A stretch of 12,330 nucleotides of DNA from Rhodospirillaceae bacterium. GTDB taxonomy: Bacteria; Pseudomonadota; Alphaproteobacteria; UBA11136. Both the position numbers and the translations under genes were made by a program. This document shows positions 1 to 6,557 of this stretch, piece after piece (position 1 is the first letter of the stretch; each line of letters begins with the position of its first letter). The notes under the pieces are model-generated. The model saw nothing but the letters and a program-made list of their open reading frames with translations, was not told where the DNA came from and did not search any database. Where the stretch lies: NCBI GenBank assembly GCA_018663165.1, contig JABJES010000144.1, positions 1-12,330 on the forward strand. Direction: 5' to 3'.

Positions 1-144
1 CCCCCGTCGGGGAATGCGCCCCCGCCATCCGGGATTGTGCCGCCGCCGCTGCTGCCCGGCGCGATGGCGCCGGATTCCACCTTTGACGAATTCGATGAAT
101 TCGACCAGTTGCAAGAGCTGGATGAACTTGCCCCCCTCCAGTAA
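1..144 (+). CDS. C-terminal 47 residues of an unidentified protein with Pro-rich and acidic tail (5' end outside window)
   Basis: A frame open from the first base to TAA at 142-144 encodes 47 residues. The first part is proline-rich (PPSGNAPPPSG, then VPPPLLPG). The last part is strongly acidic with an FDEFDEFDQ stretch and ends in LAPLQ. This composition suggests a flexible linker followed by a short acidic tail, as often seen at the end of a larger protein; no catalytic domain is visible. The gene runs in the same direction as the large gene that follows after about 115 bases, so they may be functionally linked, although the gap holds its own candidate operator. Identity cannot be assigned from this fragment. 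Strand and frame are supported by the open frame and the biased composition only. Confidence 0.55.
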   Translation, partial: PPSGNAPPPSGIVPPPLLPGAMAPDSTFDEFDEFDQLQELDELAPLQ

Positions 145-181
145 TCCGGCGGTGTAGACTTTCTTCCTATCTTCACCCTTA

Positions 182-195
182 TTGACCCTGATCAA
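182..195 (+). promoter_or_regulatory. FNR/FixK-like box upstream of the large exported protein
   Basis: TTGAC-CCTG-ATCAA matches the FNR/FixK consensus TTGAT-N4-ATCAA at 9 of 10 half-site positions. Its centre (188.5) lies 41.5 bases upstream of about base 230, the usual class II activator distance. A weak -10-like hexamer TAGGCT sits at 218-223, where such a promoter would place it. A start of transcription near 230 would leave only five bases before ATG 235 but about 29 before ATG 259, which favours the later start codon. An overlapping dyad, TGACC (183-187) with GGTCA (196-200), is an alternative operator. Regulation is inferred from sequence alone. Confidence 0.45.
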
Positions 196-258
196 GGTCA
201 TTTCCGCCGCAAAGTCCTAGGCTTTCGGAGTTGCATGACAATCCTCAGGGAGACGCGC

Positions 259-3200
259 ATGCTCGGGGTTCGCGGAACTATCTTCGTCTTATGTTCGTTT
301 ATCTTGATCGCCACCCTGCCCGGCGATGCCGTCGCGGCGACTCCCGATCAACGGGCCGCGGATTCCCAGTGGGGCGGGCGCGCCTATGAAGAAGAGTTGC
401 CGGAATACCAAAAGCGGGTACAGGCCTATCAGGCGGAAAAACCAAAGCTGGAAAGTCGGGTTGCCGCGGCACAGGGTAAAATCGACAGCTGGCTGGCGAC
501 GAAGACGCCCGAGGAAAGGCAGGATTTTGAAGGCTCATTTCCCAACGAAAAGCATGGCAACGCCTCCTTCAGAAAATTCGACAATCACGCTTTCCAGTAT
601 TTCAGGGCAACTGCCCAGTATGAAGACCTTCGCGACGATCTGGCGGCGCGCCAGAACCTTTCCACCCCTGATCTCTCGAAACTATCGCCGGAAGATCGCC
701 AGCGGCTTTGGGCCGCGAACCTGAACCGGCTGCGGGAACTCAATGCGGGCTTGTTGTTCAAGGCCATCTATCTCGAAGACATGATCGCCTATATGGGGGT
801 CCACAGCATTGGCGTGCTGGGCATCGACTGGGGCGAGTTCTGGGGCGAGCTTGGGAAAGACCTGATGCTGGCGGCCAGCCGCCTCTATGACGCCATTTTC
901 ATCGAGGCTCTCAACAGCTGCGTCAACAGCATCGTCAACAAGGTCGCCGGCGATGCGGCACTTCATAAATCACTTGGCATTAGCATGGTCGGCCCTGCCG
1001 ATATGCTGGTCGATTGTGCGAGCGATGCGTTTAAGGGCCTGATCGTTCAATCGGTTATCGCGGCGACCGAGGTGAATTTCCTGCGCTCGGTCGAATCAAC
1101 CGGGGTGCCGCGCAAGATCGCTACCTTCTGGTGGGAAGAGTACATTCTCGCTAAGGCAAAACAGGCCCCCGGATTCCTCGAGGAAGTTAAATCTTTCATG
1201 CAAAGCAGTTGGAATGAAAAGCTGACCAGCAGGTTGAGCAAAGCGGCGGTGCGGGTTTCCAAACGATTGCGCAAGGTGGATGTCACCCAATGGGCGGTCA
1301 ATGATGAAATCGCCAGGCTGAAGGAATCCTTCCAAACCACTGATATCAAGGATGTCGATGCGCTGCGGGCCAGCATCCGCGCCCTGGAAAAGGAGGGCGA
1401 GGCAGCGATGAATGCGAAAATGCTAAAACGCGTTGCCGACAAGGTCGAATGGAACCGCGTGTTGGTGGCGGTCGAGGTCGGGGATATGGGCATTCAGATC
1501 GGCGGCAATCTCTATACCCTCTATCTCAACAATGCCGATTTCCAGCTCGCCAACGAAGTGCAGCGTTATTACGACATCGTTGCCTGCCTGAAACTGAAAA
1601 AGGAACCCTCGGGCCCCGAGGCGGTTATCAAAGTTTTCCGGGGTGATCCCATCGCCTTCGTCCGCAAATGCAATCCCAAGGCCGAAGCACGGCGCCAGCA
1701 GGATTTGGAAACGGCGGCGGAAATTCTCAACGAGGTCGATCCCGGCATCCTTCCCACCGACCTCCCCGCCAGGCTTTCGGCCCTGGAAAGGCGGATCTCT
1801 GAATTTAAATACGGTCCGCTTGTGGTCCAGAGGGGAAAATTGAAAAAACTCGTTACCGCCTACGAAAAGCTTTGTTCCCGCTCGCCGGGCAGTTGGCACT
1901 CGGCGAGTGATCAATTGCGTGACATCCGAGCGATTGCTTTTGATATAGCTAAAGCCAGTGATGGGGCTTTCAAGGACAAGCAGGGGGTCTGCAAGGCCAA
2001 GCTTTATTCCGAAGCCCGAAGCCTGACCGATGCGGTCCAGGACGCCCATGTCAACGCCACAGAATCGGCGAAAGACATTCCCGCCCTGTCCAAGGCGCTG
2101 ATCGGCGATGCGAAAAGTCTGCCCGAACCATTTATTTTCGATGAATTTATCGAGTTTGTCGCCGAATTCACACATTACGCCCGTCTGATCGAAGCCGATT
2201 GTCTGGCAGCCGAACAACAAAAGACCGAGCTAATCGATCTGATCGATCTGGGGCTGAGATTTTCCCAACGGTATTCCGATGAAGAAGCCAACGAGCTGAC
2301 CCGGAAACTCGAGGAAAAACGCGCCGCCGTTAATGAGGTGGATATCTCCAGCCCCGAGGCCGTCGAGAAGGTAATGGATAAAATTGAAAAGCTCGACAGC
2401 ATAATCCTCACCATGGTCGAAAAGCAGGAAAATACAATTGCCTGTCTCGATAATCTTCCCGATCTGAAGGCCATGGCCGAGGAAATCAACCGGCTGGAGA
2501 ATGAGACCGAAAATGCCATCGCCTTGTTGGCGCTCGATGCCCAAGCCGCCGGCACGTGCCTGGCCGCTTTGACCCAACGCATTATCCAGCAGGCGAGGAC
2601 GGCGATCGAGGCCTGCAAGTTCGAGGAAGCCAGCGCCGCCTATGGACAGTTTCCCAGCGACGTGCCGGAAAAACAGACCCTGATCGATGAGGTGAACAAG
2701 AAAAAGACCGAAGACGGTGAGACCCTGGCGAGTCACGACAGGGCGATCGGCCAGTACAAGGGCGGCGATGTCGATATTGCGGCGGAAACGATTCTCAAGG
2801 CGATTTCCAAGGCATCCTGTACGGAAACCGCGAAAAAGGTCGAGTTGGCCAAGGATAAAATCTTCACCACCAAATTCGCCGCCGAGGCGGCCAGAAAACA
2901 TCTCGCCCAATGCGAATTTAAAAAGGCAAGGGTCGAGGCCGGAAGGATAGATTCCGAAACCGTCCTGCGCGACCGGGTGATGACGGAAATCGGCGAAAAG
3001 GAAACCAAGGACAATGACGCCGACACGGCCTCCAAAGCGGCCTGGGATTCGCTCGCCGGTGAAGGCGCGAATGTCGATCAGGTCGTTGCCACCATGAAAA
3101 AGGCCAAGACGGACGCGCCTTGTGCCAAGACCAAAGAGATCATCCAGGCGCGGATTGACGCGGTCGAGAAAGCCAGCAAGGTGCCGGTGGCGCAGATCGG

Positions 3201-4365
3201 GAAGGATATCGAGGTCTGCCGGTTCGATGCGGCGCAAGCCGCACTCGATCAGCTTGTCGTCCAGACCGAAGAAACCCGCCAGTTGCGTGATCGCCTCGCC
3301 ACAAGGAGAACGGCGGATCAGAACGGCCGCAAGGCCTGGGAGGAAGGGGCAAGACTTTTCAACCAGGATGATTTCAGCGGCGCCATCGCCGCCATGCAAA
3401 AGGGTTTGGGCGGCGATATTTGTGCCGAGACGACGGCGCTTATCCAGGAATCAATCAACCGCACGCGAATTTTCGAGAAAGCCAAGGCGGCGCTCGACGC
3501 CTGCGATATGGAGACCGCGAAATCCCTGCTTGCGGGCTTGCCCGCTGACGGTCCGGGCGGGCGGTTGAAAGCCCGCTATGCGGCCGAACGGGACGCCCGG
3601 GCCCGGGTCAACGATGCCCGCTCATTGGCCCGGCAGGGCCAGTTGAAATCGGCACGGACAAAAGCCCAGAGCGTGGTCAGCGAAAACAAGGCCTGCAAAC
3701 CGACAATCACCGCCGCCCAGAATCTGATCGATTTGATCGACAAGAAAGTCGCCGAGGCGGAGAGCGGCAAGAACAAGCAGGCCGCCGCCGAACAGGCCTG
3801 CGCATCATTCAAGCCGGGAAGCGTCCCCCAATGGAAAGACACCGAAAATTATATCTGTCCGTGTCCCGATGATCTGGCTGATTACGAGGGAAGGTGTCTC
3901 CCCGTGGATGTCGCGAATGAGCAGGCCGGGAGCGAATTTTGCGCCAGCCTTGACCAGGGCGCCGTTTATGATGGGGTGGATGCCGCCGGCAAATTTAAAT
4001 GCAGATGCGGCCCCGGTCTTTATGCTCACCCCGACCAGCCGCTCTGCTTCACCGAGGACCAGATAATCGCCGACGCCAACCGGTATTGCGCTCAGTACAA
4101 CGGTTACCCGGTCAACATTGCGGCTCCCGGGGATTACGTGTGTTGCCCCCATGGCATGCAATGGGATGGGGGGGAGCGTTGTTTCCCCGACCCCAACGCG
4201 GCCGCCGCGGCCGATGCCATGCAAACCTTTATCGACCTCATCGGCAAGATGCCGCGCGACCCGACAGGCGGCTCAACTGGCGGTGGAAGCACCGGCGGCA
4301 CCACAGGCGGTGGAACGAATTGCCATCGCAAACCGAGTGGCGAAATCCATTGCGGCGGTAATTAG
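259..4365 (+). CDS. Very large exported cysteine-repeat protein, function unknown
   Basis: I do not recognise a family. ATG 259 is preferred over the in-frame ATG 235 because AGGGAG (247-252) lies six bases before it and it gives a clean signal peptide: short basic start, hydrophobic core about residues 7-20, cleavage near residue 27 after AVAA. The predicted product is 1368 aa, with no later membrane segment, so it should be periplasmic or secreted. Residues about 28-760 are charged and helix-rich with scattered cysteines (for example C221, C253). Residues 767-1145 are four repeats of 87-101 residues, each with two cysteines, followed by a partial fifth. Residues 1181-1308 hold three four-cysteine modules. 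A Gly/Thr/Ser linker (1334-1353) and a tail with C1355 and C1365 end the protein. The repeats resemble TPR-like helical pairs only in general character. A bidirectional terminator follows. A role in envelope assembly, adhesion or binding is possible but unproven. Confidence 0.8.
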   Translation: MLGVRGTIFVLCSFILIATLPGDAVAATPDQRAADSQWGGRAYEEELPEYQKRVQAYQAEKPKLESRVAAAQGKIDSWLATKTPEERQDFEGSFPNEKHGNASFRKFDNHAFQYFRATAQYEDLRDDLAARQNLSTPDLSKLSPEDRQRLWAANLNRLRELNAGLLFKAIYLEDMIAYMGVHSIGVLGIDWGEFWGELGKDLMLAASRLYDAIFIEALNSCVNSIVNKVAGDAALHKSLGISMVGPADMLVDCASDAFKGLIVQSVIAATEVNFLRSVESTGVPRKIATFWWEEYILAKAKQAPGFLEEVKSFMQSSWNEKLTSRLSKAAVRVSKRLRKVDVTQWAVNDEIARLKESFQTTDIKDVDALRASIRALEKEGEAAMNAKMLKRVADKVEWNRVLVAVEVGDMGIQIGGNLYTLYLNNADFQLANEVQRYYDIVACLKLKKEPSGPEAVIKVFRGDPIAFVRKCNPKAEARRQQDLETAAEILNEVDPGILPTDLPARLSALERRISEFKYGPLVVQRGKLKKLVTAYEKLCSRSPGSWHSASDQLRDIRAIAFDIAKASDGAFKDKQGVCKAKLYSEARSLTDAVQDAHVNATESAKDIPALSKALIGDAKSLPEPFIFDEFIEFVAEFTHYARLIEADCLAAEQQKTELIDLIDLGLRFSQRYSDEEANELTRKLEEKRAAVNEVDISSPEAVEKVMDKIEKLDSIILTMVEKQENTIACLDNLPDLKAMAEEINRLENETENAIALLALDAQAAGTCLAALTQRIIQQARTAIEACKFEEASAAYGQFPSDVPEKQTLIDEVNKKKTEDGETLASHDRAIGQYKGGDVDIAAETILKAISKASCTETAKKVELAKDKIFTTKFAAEAARKHLAQCEFKKARVEAGRIDSETVLRDRVMTEIGEKETKDNDADTASKAAWDSLAGEGANVDQVVATMKKAKTDAPCAKTKEIIQARIDAVEKASKVPVAQIGKDIEVCRFDAAQAALDQLVVQTEETRQLRDRLATRRTADQNGRKAWEEGARLFNQDDFSGAIAAMQKGLGGDICAETTALIQESINRTRIFEKAKAALDACDMETAKSLLAGLPADGPGGRLKARYAAERDARARVNDARSLARQGQLKSARTKAQSVVSENKACKPTITAAQNLIDLIDKKVAEAESGKNKQAAAEQACASFKPGSVPQWKDTENYICPCPDDLADYEGRCLPVDVANEQAGSEFCASLDQGAVYDGVDAAGKFKCRCGPGLYAHPDQPLCFTEDQIIADANRYCAQYNGYPVNIAAPGDYVCCPHGMQWDGGERCFPDPNAAAAADAMQTFIDLIGKMPRDPTGGSTGGGSTGGTTGGGTNCHRKPSGEIHCGGN
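2557..3693 (+). repeat. Four tandem ~95-residue two-cysteine repeats inside the large exported protein
   Basis: Protein-level repeats start at cysteines C767, C854, C955 and C1055 (bases 2557, 2818, 3121, 3421), and a partial fifth starts at C1146 (base 3694). Each has a second cysteine in a helix with pattern xCxFxxAxxxL at C786, C885, C987 and C1082. Spacings between equivalent second cysteines are 99, 102 and 95 residues. Units open with a C-x-x-T or similar helix, pass through the second-cysteine helix, then a Leu/Arg/Glu-rich helix and an Ala-rich helix. The DNA is not obviously repeated, so the duplications are old. Confidence 0.65.
3799..4182 (+). repeat. Three tandem four-cysteine modules near the C-terminus of the large exported protein
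   Basis: Module 1 has C1181, C1200, C1202, C1213. Module 2 has C1228, C1248, C1250, C1263. Module 3 has C1277, C1295, C1296, C1308. The pattern is C-x(17-19)-C-x(0-1)-C-x(10-12)-C with a period of 47-49 residues. Each contains an aromatic or Lys-Phe lead into the paired cysteines, a Pro/Gly after them, and a final C preceded by a short turn (GRC, PLC, ERC). Four cysteines per unit suggest two disulfides per module in an oxidising compartment. The look is reminiscent of small extracellular cysteine modules, but I cannot name the family. Confidence 0.65.
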
Positions 4366-4412
4366 GGACCGATATGGGGCGTCGAAGAAATTAGCGTCCT
4401 CATCCAGCCATC

Positions 4413-4452
4413 AAAAAAGCCCCACTACAGTGCGAACTGGCGGGGCTTTTTT
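4413..4452. terminator. Bidirectional Rho-independent terminator between convergent genes
   Basis: AAAAAAGCCCC (4413-4423) pairs with GGGGCTTTTTT (4442-4452), giving an A-tract, GC stem and T-tract that are symmetric on both strands. A smaller internal CAGT-GCGA-ACTG hairpin (4428-4439) can extend the loop structure. It lies 47 bases after the stop of the large plus-strand gene and 49 bases past the end of the convergent minus-strand gene, so it can end both transcripts. Confidence 0.85.
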
Positions 4453-4501
4453 CCGATGGCTGTCGCCGCCGGGTCGCTCGGGCTAGCGCAGCCCTAACCT
4501 C

Positions 4502-4846
4502 TTAAAGACCTTTATTGATCCTGATCTCGCAGGCGTCGTGACAGGCGCAATCATGGGCGCTGGAACAGTTGAGGAGAACCTTTTTAAGGGCCTCGGCGGT
4601 TTCGCCCTTGCCTTCTTTGCGGATTTTGCCAATGCCGTCCATCAGGGCGAGGCAGCTATCGTAAATCTTGCCTTTGAAGTCAAAGCCGAGGCCGCGTAGG
4701 CCGGCTTCAGACGATTTGGCGATGTGTTTGAACAAGCGGCTGGCCGACTTTACTTCCAAGCCTTCTTCTTCTTCTCTCATATCGTATTCGGCAGCGCTGT
4801 GACGCGCTTTTGCAGCGTCGTTAAGCAGTGATTCCTGAATTCCCAT
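4502..4846 (-). CDS. Small uncharacterised protein with C-terminal Cys/His cluster
   Basis: The product is 114 aa from ATG at 4846, which has AAGGGA five bases upstream; an in-frame ATG 39 bases earlier lacks comparable support. There is no signal peptide or membrane segment, so it is probably cytoplasmic. The N-terminal half is charged and helical (EEEEG near residue 40), and the middle has a Phe/Gly-containing helix region. The last 21 residues contain C94, C100, C102 and C106 with H98 and H103, in the pattern C-x5-C-x-C-x3-C. That cluster could bind a metal ion or form a redox-active site, but no known family is recognised. It is divergent from the gene at 5169 and shares with it an upstream region holding a CRP-like palindrome. 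It ends tail-to-tail with the large exported protein gene. Confidence 0.7.
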   Translation of the reverse strand: MGIQESLLNDAAKARHSAAEYDMREEEEGLEVKSASRLFKHIAKSSEAGLRGLGFDFKGKIYDSCLALMDGIGKIRKEGKGETAEALKKVLLNCSSAHDCACHDACEIRINKGL

Positions 4847-4927
4847 AGATGTCCCTTTCCAATTAGAGTCCCCGACCCGAAGCAATTATTTATTGAGTCT
4901 CAACATACTATTTTATGATGGCGGTGC

Positions 4928-4943
4928 TGTGACGCTCATCACA
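4928..4943. promoter_or_regulatory. CRP-type operator palindrome TGTGA-N6-TCACA
   Basis: TGTGA CGCTCA TCACA is a perfect match to the core CRP/CRP-family consensus, and the dyad extends one pair further (CTGTGA/TCACAG, 4927-4944). Its centre lies roughly 30-40 bases upstream of the start expected from the minus-strand -10-like hexamers, close to activator spacing for the gene at 4846. It is about 230 bases from the ATG of the plus-strand gene. Which CRP-family protein binds, if any, cannot be told from the sequence. Confidence 0.5.
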
Positions 4944-5052
4944 GAAAAAATTTGTCTAAAAAGCGAGCAATTCAGCCAATTATTGGAGGGGTAGATCAGT
5001 GCGTTGCCGAGGATTTTATAGACCGCAATTGGTGTTTTATGGTGACGTTTCA

Positions 5053-5080
5053 TTAAGATTTCGGGCCTACACTTTAAAAT
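5053..5080 (+). promoter_or_regulatory. Candidate sigma-70 promoter for the 86-aa gene
   Basis: TTAAGA (5053-5058) and TAAAAT (5075-5080) are separated by 16 bases. They resemble -35 and -10 elements, with 3-4 and 5 matches respectively. Transcription would start near 5087, leaving a leader of about 80 bases that includes the hairpin at 5091-5108. Confidence 0.35.
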
Positions 5081-5090
5081 ATGATCCCTC

Positions 5091-5108
5091 CCCCTCGCCA
5101 TGGGTGGC
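5091..5108 (+). other. GC-rich hairpin in the leader of the 86-aa gene
   Basis: CGCCA (5096-5100) and TGGCG (5105-5109) flank the loop TGGG, and the stem continues as CCCC against GGG with one bulged T. No T-run follows on the plus strand, so this is not a standard terminator. Its position at the expected 5' end of the transcript suggests a stabilising or regulatory leader structure. Confidence 0.35.
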
Positions 5109-5168
5109 GGGGCAAGCTAAAATCACCGATAAGCATCAAGAACACGAGGGGGCAGTTAGAGATATTTG

Positions 5169-5429
5169 ATGACGAACGATCCGAAAATAAACGATCCGGA
5201 ATTGGTCAAGCAGGCCATTGGGATCAATGCCAAGGCGTTTAAGGGGATTCTGCCTGGTCTTCTGGAAACCGACCGCGACAAATTCGCTCTGGTGCGTGAG
5301 GGAAAGCTCGTCAAACTGTTTAATAAATCTGCTGATGCAGTGAAATTCGCCGTGCGGACCTATCCCGACGGGTTCTATCTGAACCTTAAGATCAACGAGG
5401 AAAGTCTGGACGTGCTCAAAGAATTCTAG
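5169..5429 (+). CDS. Small conserved-looking hypothetical protein, 86 aa
   Basis: ATG 5169 is preferred over the adjacent TTG 5166; AGAGA at 5157-5161 is a weak ribosome site, and GAGGGGG is too far upstream to serve. The product has no signal peptide or membrane segment. Its first 35 residues are helical and polar. A strand-turn-strand unit follows (FALVREGKLVKLF), then a helix (SADAVKFAVRTY) and a final strand (FYLNLKI). This beta-beta-alpha-beta order resembles small bacterial domains of the 'FALVRDGKVVGFFDT' type seen in DUF5678-like proteins, where they have no firm function; that likeness is from memory and tentative. The gene stands alone with its own candidate promoter and leader hairpin and ends convergently with ppa. 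Confidence 0.7.
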   Translation: MTNDPKINDPELVKQAIGINAKAFKGILPGLLETDRDKFALVREGKLVKLFNKSADAVKFAVRTYPDGFYLNLKINEESLDVLKEF

Positions 5430-5436
5430 GGCCGTT

Positions 5437-5464
5437 ACCGGGGTTTCTCTGGTTTTTCCCTGGT
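5437..5464. terminator. Weak hairpin between convergent 86-aa gene and ppa
   Basis: ACCGGGG (5437-5443) can pair with CCCTGGT (5458-5464) with one G-U pair on the plus strand, around a 14-base T-rich loop. Downstream plus-strand sequence is T/C-rich without a clean T-run. It could help end either transcript, but it is much poorer than the terminator at 4413. Confidence 0.25.
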
Positions 5465-5506
5465 CTTCTTCTGTGCTTTTCTGCCCTATCCCACTTTTGC
5501 TGCCCT

Positions 5507-6055
5507 CTATTCAGCCGCCTCTTTATCTGTGGCCTCTTCGCGCTCGATGCCTTCGCGGATCAACTGGGTTGCCTCTTCGGTCTCGCCCCAGCGTTTGACT
5601 TTCACCCATTTACCTTTTTCCAAATCCTTGTAATGGCTGAAAAAATGAGTGATCTGCTCGATTAAAATATTCGGCAGGTCGCGGTATGAGCCGATTTCCG
5701 AGAAAAATGGATTGAGTTCATCGACGGGAACGCAAAGGATTTTCTCATCCACCCCTTCTTCATCTTCCATGATCAGAACCCCGATCGGCCGTGAACGGAT
5801 GATCGAACCCGGCGCAACGGGGATCTGCCCAACCACGGCGGCATCCACCGGGTCGCCGTCTTCCGACAGGGTGTGGGGAATAAATCCGTAGTTAAAGGGG
5901 TAATACATGGCGGTGTGCAGAAAACGGTCGACGAACATGGCGCCGGATTCTTTGTCCATCTCGTATTTAACCGGATTTCCACCATAGGGAATTTCGATGA
6001 TGACGTTTACGTCATAGGGGGGATTTTCCCCGATCGCTATCTTTGAGATATCCAT
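5507..6055 (-). CDS. ppa: Inorganic pyrophosphatase (family I, soluble)
   Basis: The 182-aa product is close to the usual 175-180 aa of bacterial family I enzymes. It hydrolyses pyrophosphate to two phosphates in the cytoplasm with Mg2+, pulling nucleic acid, protein and lipid synthesis forward. The signature D66-G-D68-P-V-D71 is intact. The other conserved active-site residues are visible in order: E21, K30, E32, R44, Y56 in the YYPFNYGFIPHT block, D103 with K105, and Y142-K143 in the HYKDL block. The C-terminus is a Glu/Ala-rich tail slightly longer than in E. coli. The start ATG at 6055 gives the expected N-terminus; its ribosome site is weak (AGAG about seven bases upstream). It lies 97 bases downstream of the receiver gene on the same strand, so it may be cotranscribed or have its own promoter. 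Confidence 0.97.
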   Translation of the reverse strand: MDISKIAIGENPPYDVNVIIEIPYGGNPVKYEMDKESGAMFVDRFLHTAMYYPFNYGFIPHTLSEDGDPVDAAVVGQIPVAPGSIIRSRPIGVLIMEDEEGVDEKILCVPVDELNPFFSEIGSYRDLPNILIEQITHFFSHYKDLEKGKWVKVKRWGETEEATQLIREGIEREEATDKEAAE

Positions 6056-6152
6056 GTTTGAGCTCTGAATTGCTGAAGCAGGGCCTTTGATTAACCGATT
6101 GAGTGACCGGAAACAAGCAGTGGGGGTAAATTGTTATAGGGGGAAAGTATCT

Positions 6153-6557
6153 TCAGGCCGGGCCTGGAGAGAGCAGCGTATTGATTCTTAACGCTATCTC
6201 CTTGGGCAAAATCGGCTTGGCGAGGATGTCATTGGCCCCGGCTTCGATCGCTTGTCGTTGCTGTTCGGTGTTATGATTCGCAGTGACCATGAGGATCGGC
6301 GTGCGGCGGATGGTTTCATCCGCGTCGGCGCGCACTGAGCGGCAAAACTCAAGTCCGTTTTGGGGCATCATCATCCAGTCGCAGATGATGATGTCGGCCC
6401 CTTCGCGCTTAAGGGTGGAAAGGCCTTCGCTACCGTCGGGTGCCGAGGCAATCTTTTCAATTCCAAGGCTGGTGAGAAAGGTCTCCAGAATGCGCACGAT
6501 CATCTCGTCATCATCAATCACAAGAACCTTGAGTGATGAATAAAAAGATTTATCCAT
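6153..6557 (-). CDS. Stand-alone response regulator receiver domain protein (CheY-like)
   Basis: The 134-aa product consists of one receiver domain with no output domain. The acidic pair D16-D17, the phospho-acceptor D60 (in ICDWMMP-type context, here CDWMMMPQNG), T92 and K114-P115 are all present, so it should be phosphorylated by a histidine kinase. The sequence between T92 and K114 (VTANHNTEQQRQAIEAGAND) is typical of CheY-like and cyclic di-GMP-associated receivers. Acting without a DNA-binding domain, it probably works by protein contact or as a phosphate relay. It is divergent from a diguanylate cyclase gene across 226 bases, suggesting a shared signalling locus. No histidine kinase is in the window. 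A short hairpin spans its stop codon but lacks a T-run. Confidence 0.93.
   Translation of the reverse strand: MDKSFYSSLKVLVIDDDEMIVRILETFLTSLGIEKIASAPDGSEGLSTLKREGADIIICDWMMMPQNGLEFCRSVRADADETIRRTPILMVTANHNTEQQRQAIEAGANDILAKPILPKEIALRINTLLSPGPA

Larger units (their letters stand above)
4847..5168. promoter_or_regulatory. 322-base divergent intergenic region with several dyads
   Basis: No coding frame with a convincing start or composition is visible here. It contains a CRP-like palindrome at 4928-4943, a CCAAT-T-ATTGG dyad at 4976-4986, a candidate plus-strand promoter at 5053-5080 and a GC-rich hairpin at 5091-5108. On the minus strand, AT-rich -10-like hexamers TAAAAT (4915-4910) and TAGTAT (4910-4905) lie just downstream of the palindrome. 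The region probably drives both flanking genes. Confidence 0.6.

Noticed and set aside
1423..2220. 265-codon open frame on the minus strand
   Set aside because: Same reason: antisense shadow of the large gene with low-information composition and no supported start.
2230..3399. 389-codon open frame on the minus strand inside the large exported protein gene
   Set aside because: It lies wholly antisense to a gene with clear repeats and signal peptide, and it follows from codon bias on the coding strand; the translation shows no motif or domain.
4513..4526. FNR-like TTGAT-N4-ATCTC sequence
   Set aside because: It lies inside the 3' end of the small minus-strand coding region, one half-site is broken, and it is not upstream of a gene.
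6154..6166. Inverted repeat CAGGC-CGG-GCCTG over the receiver stop codon
   Set aside because: Only five base pairs and no T-run on the transcribed side, so it is not a credible terminator.
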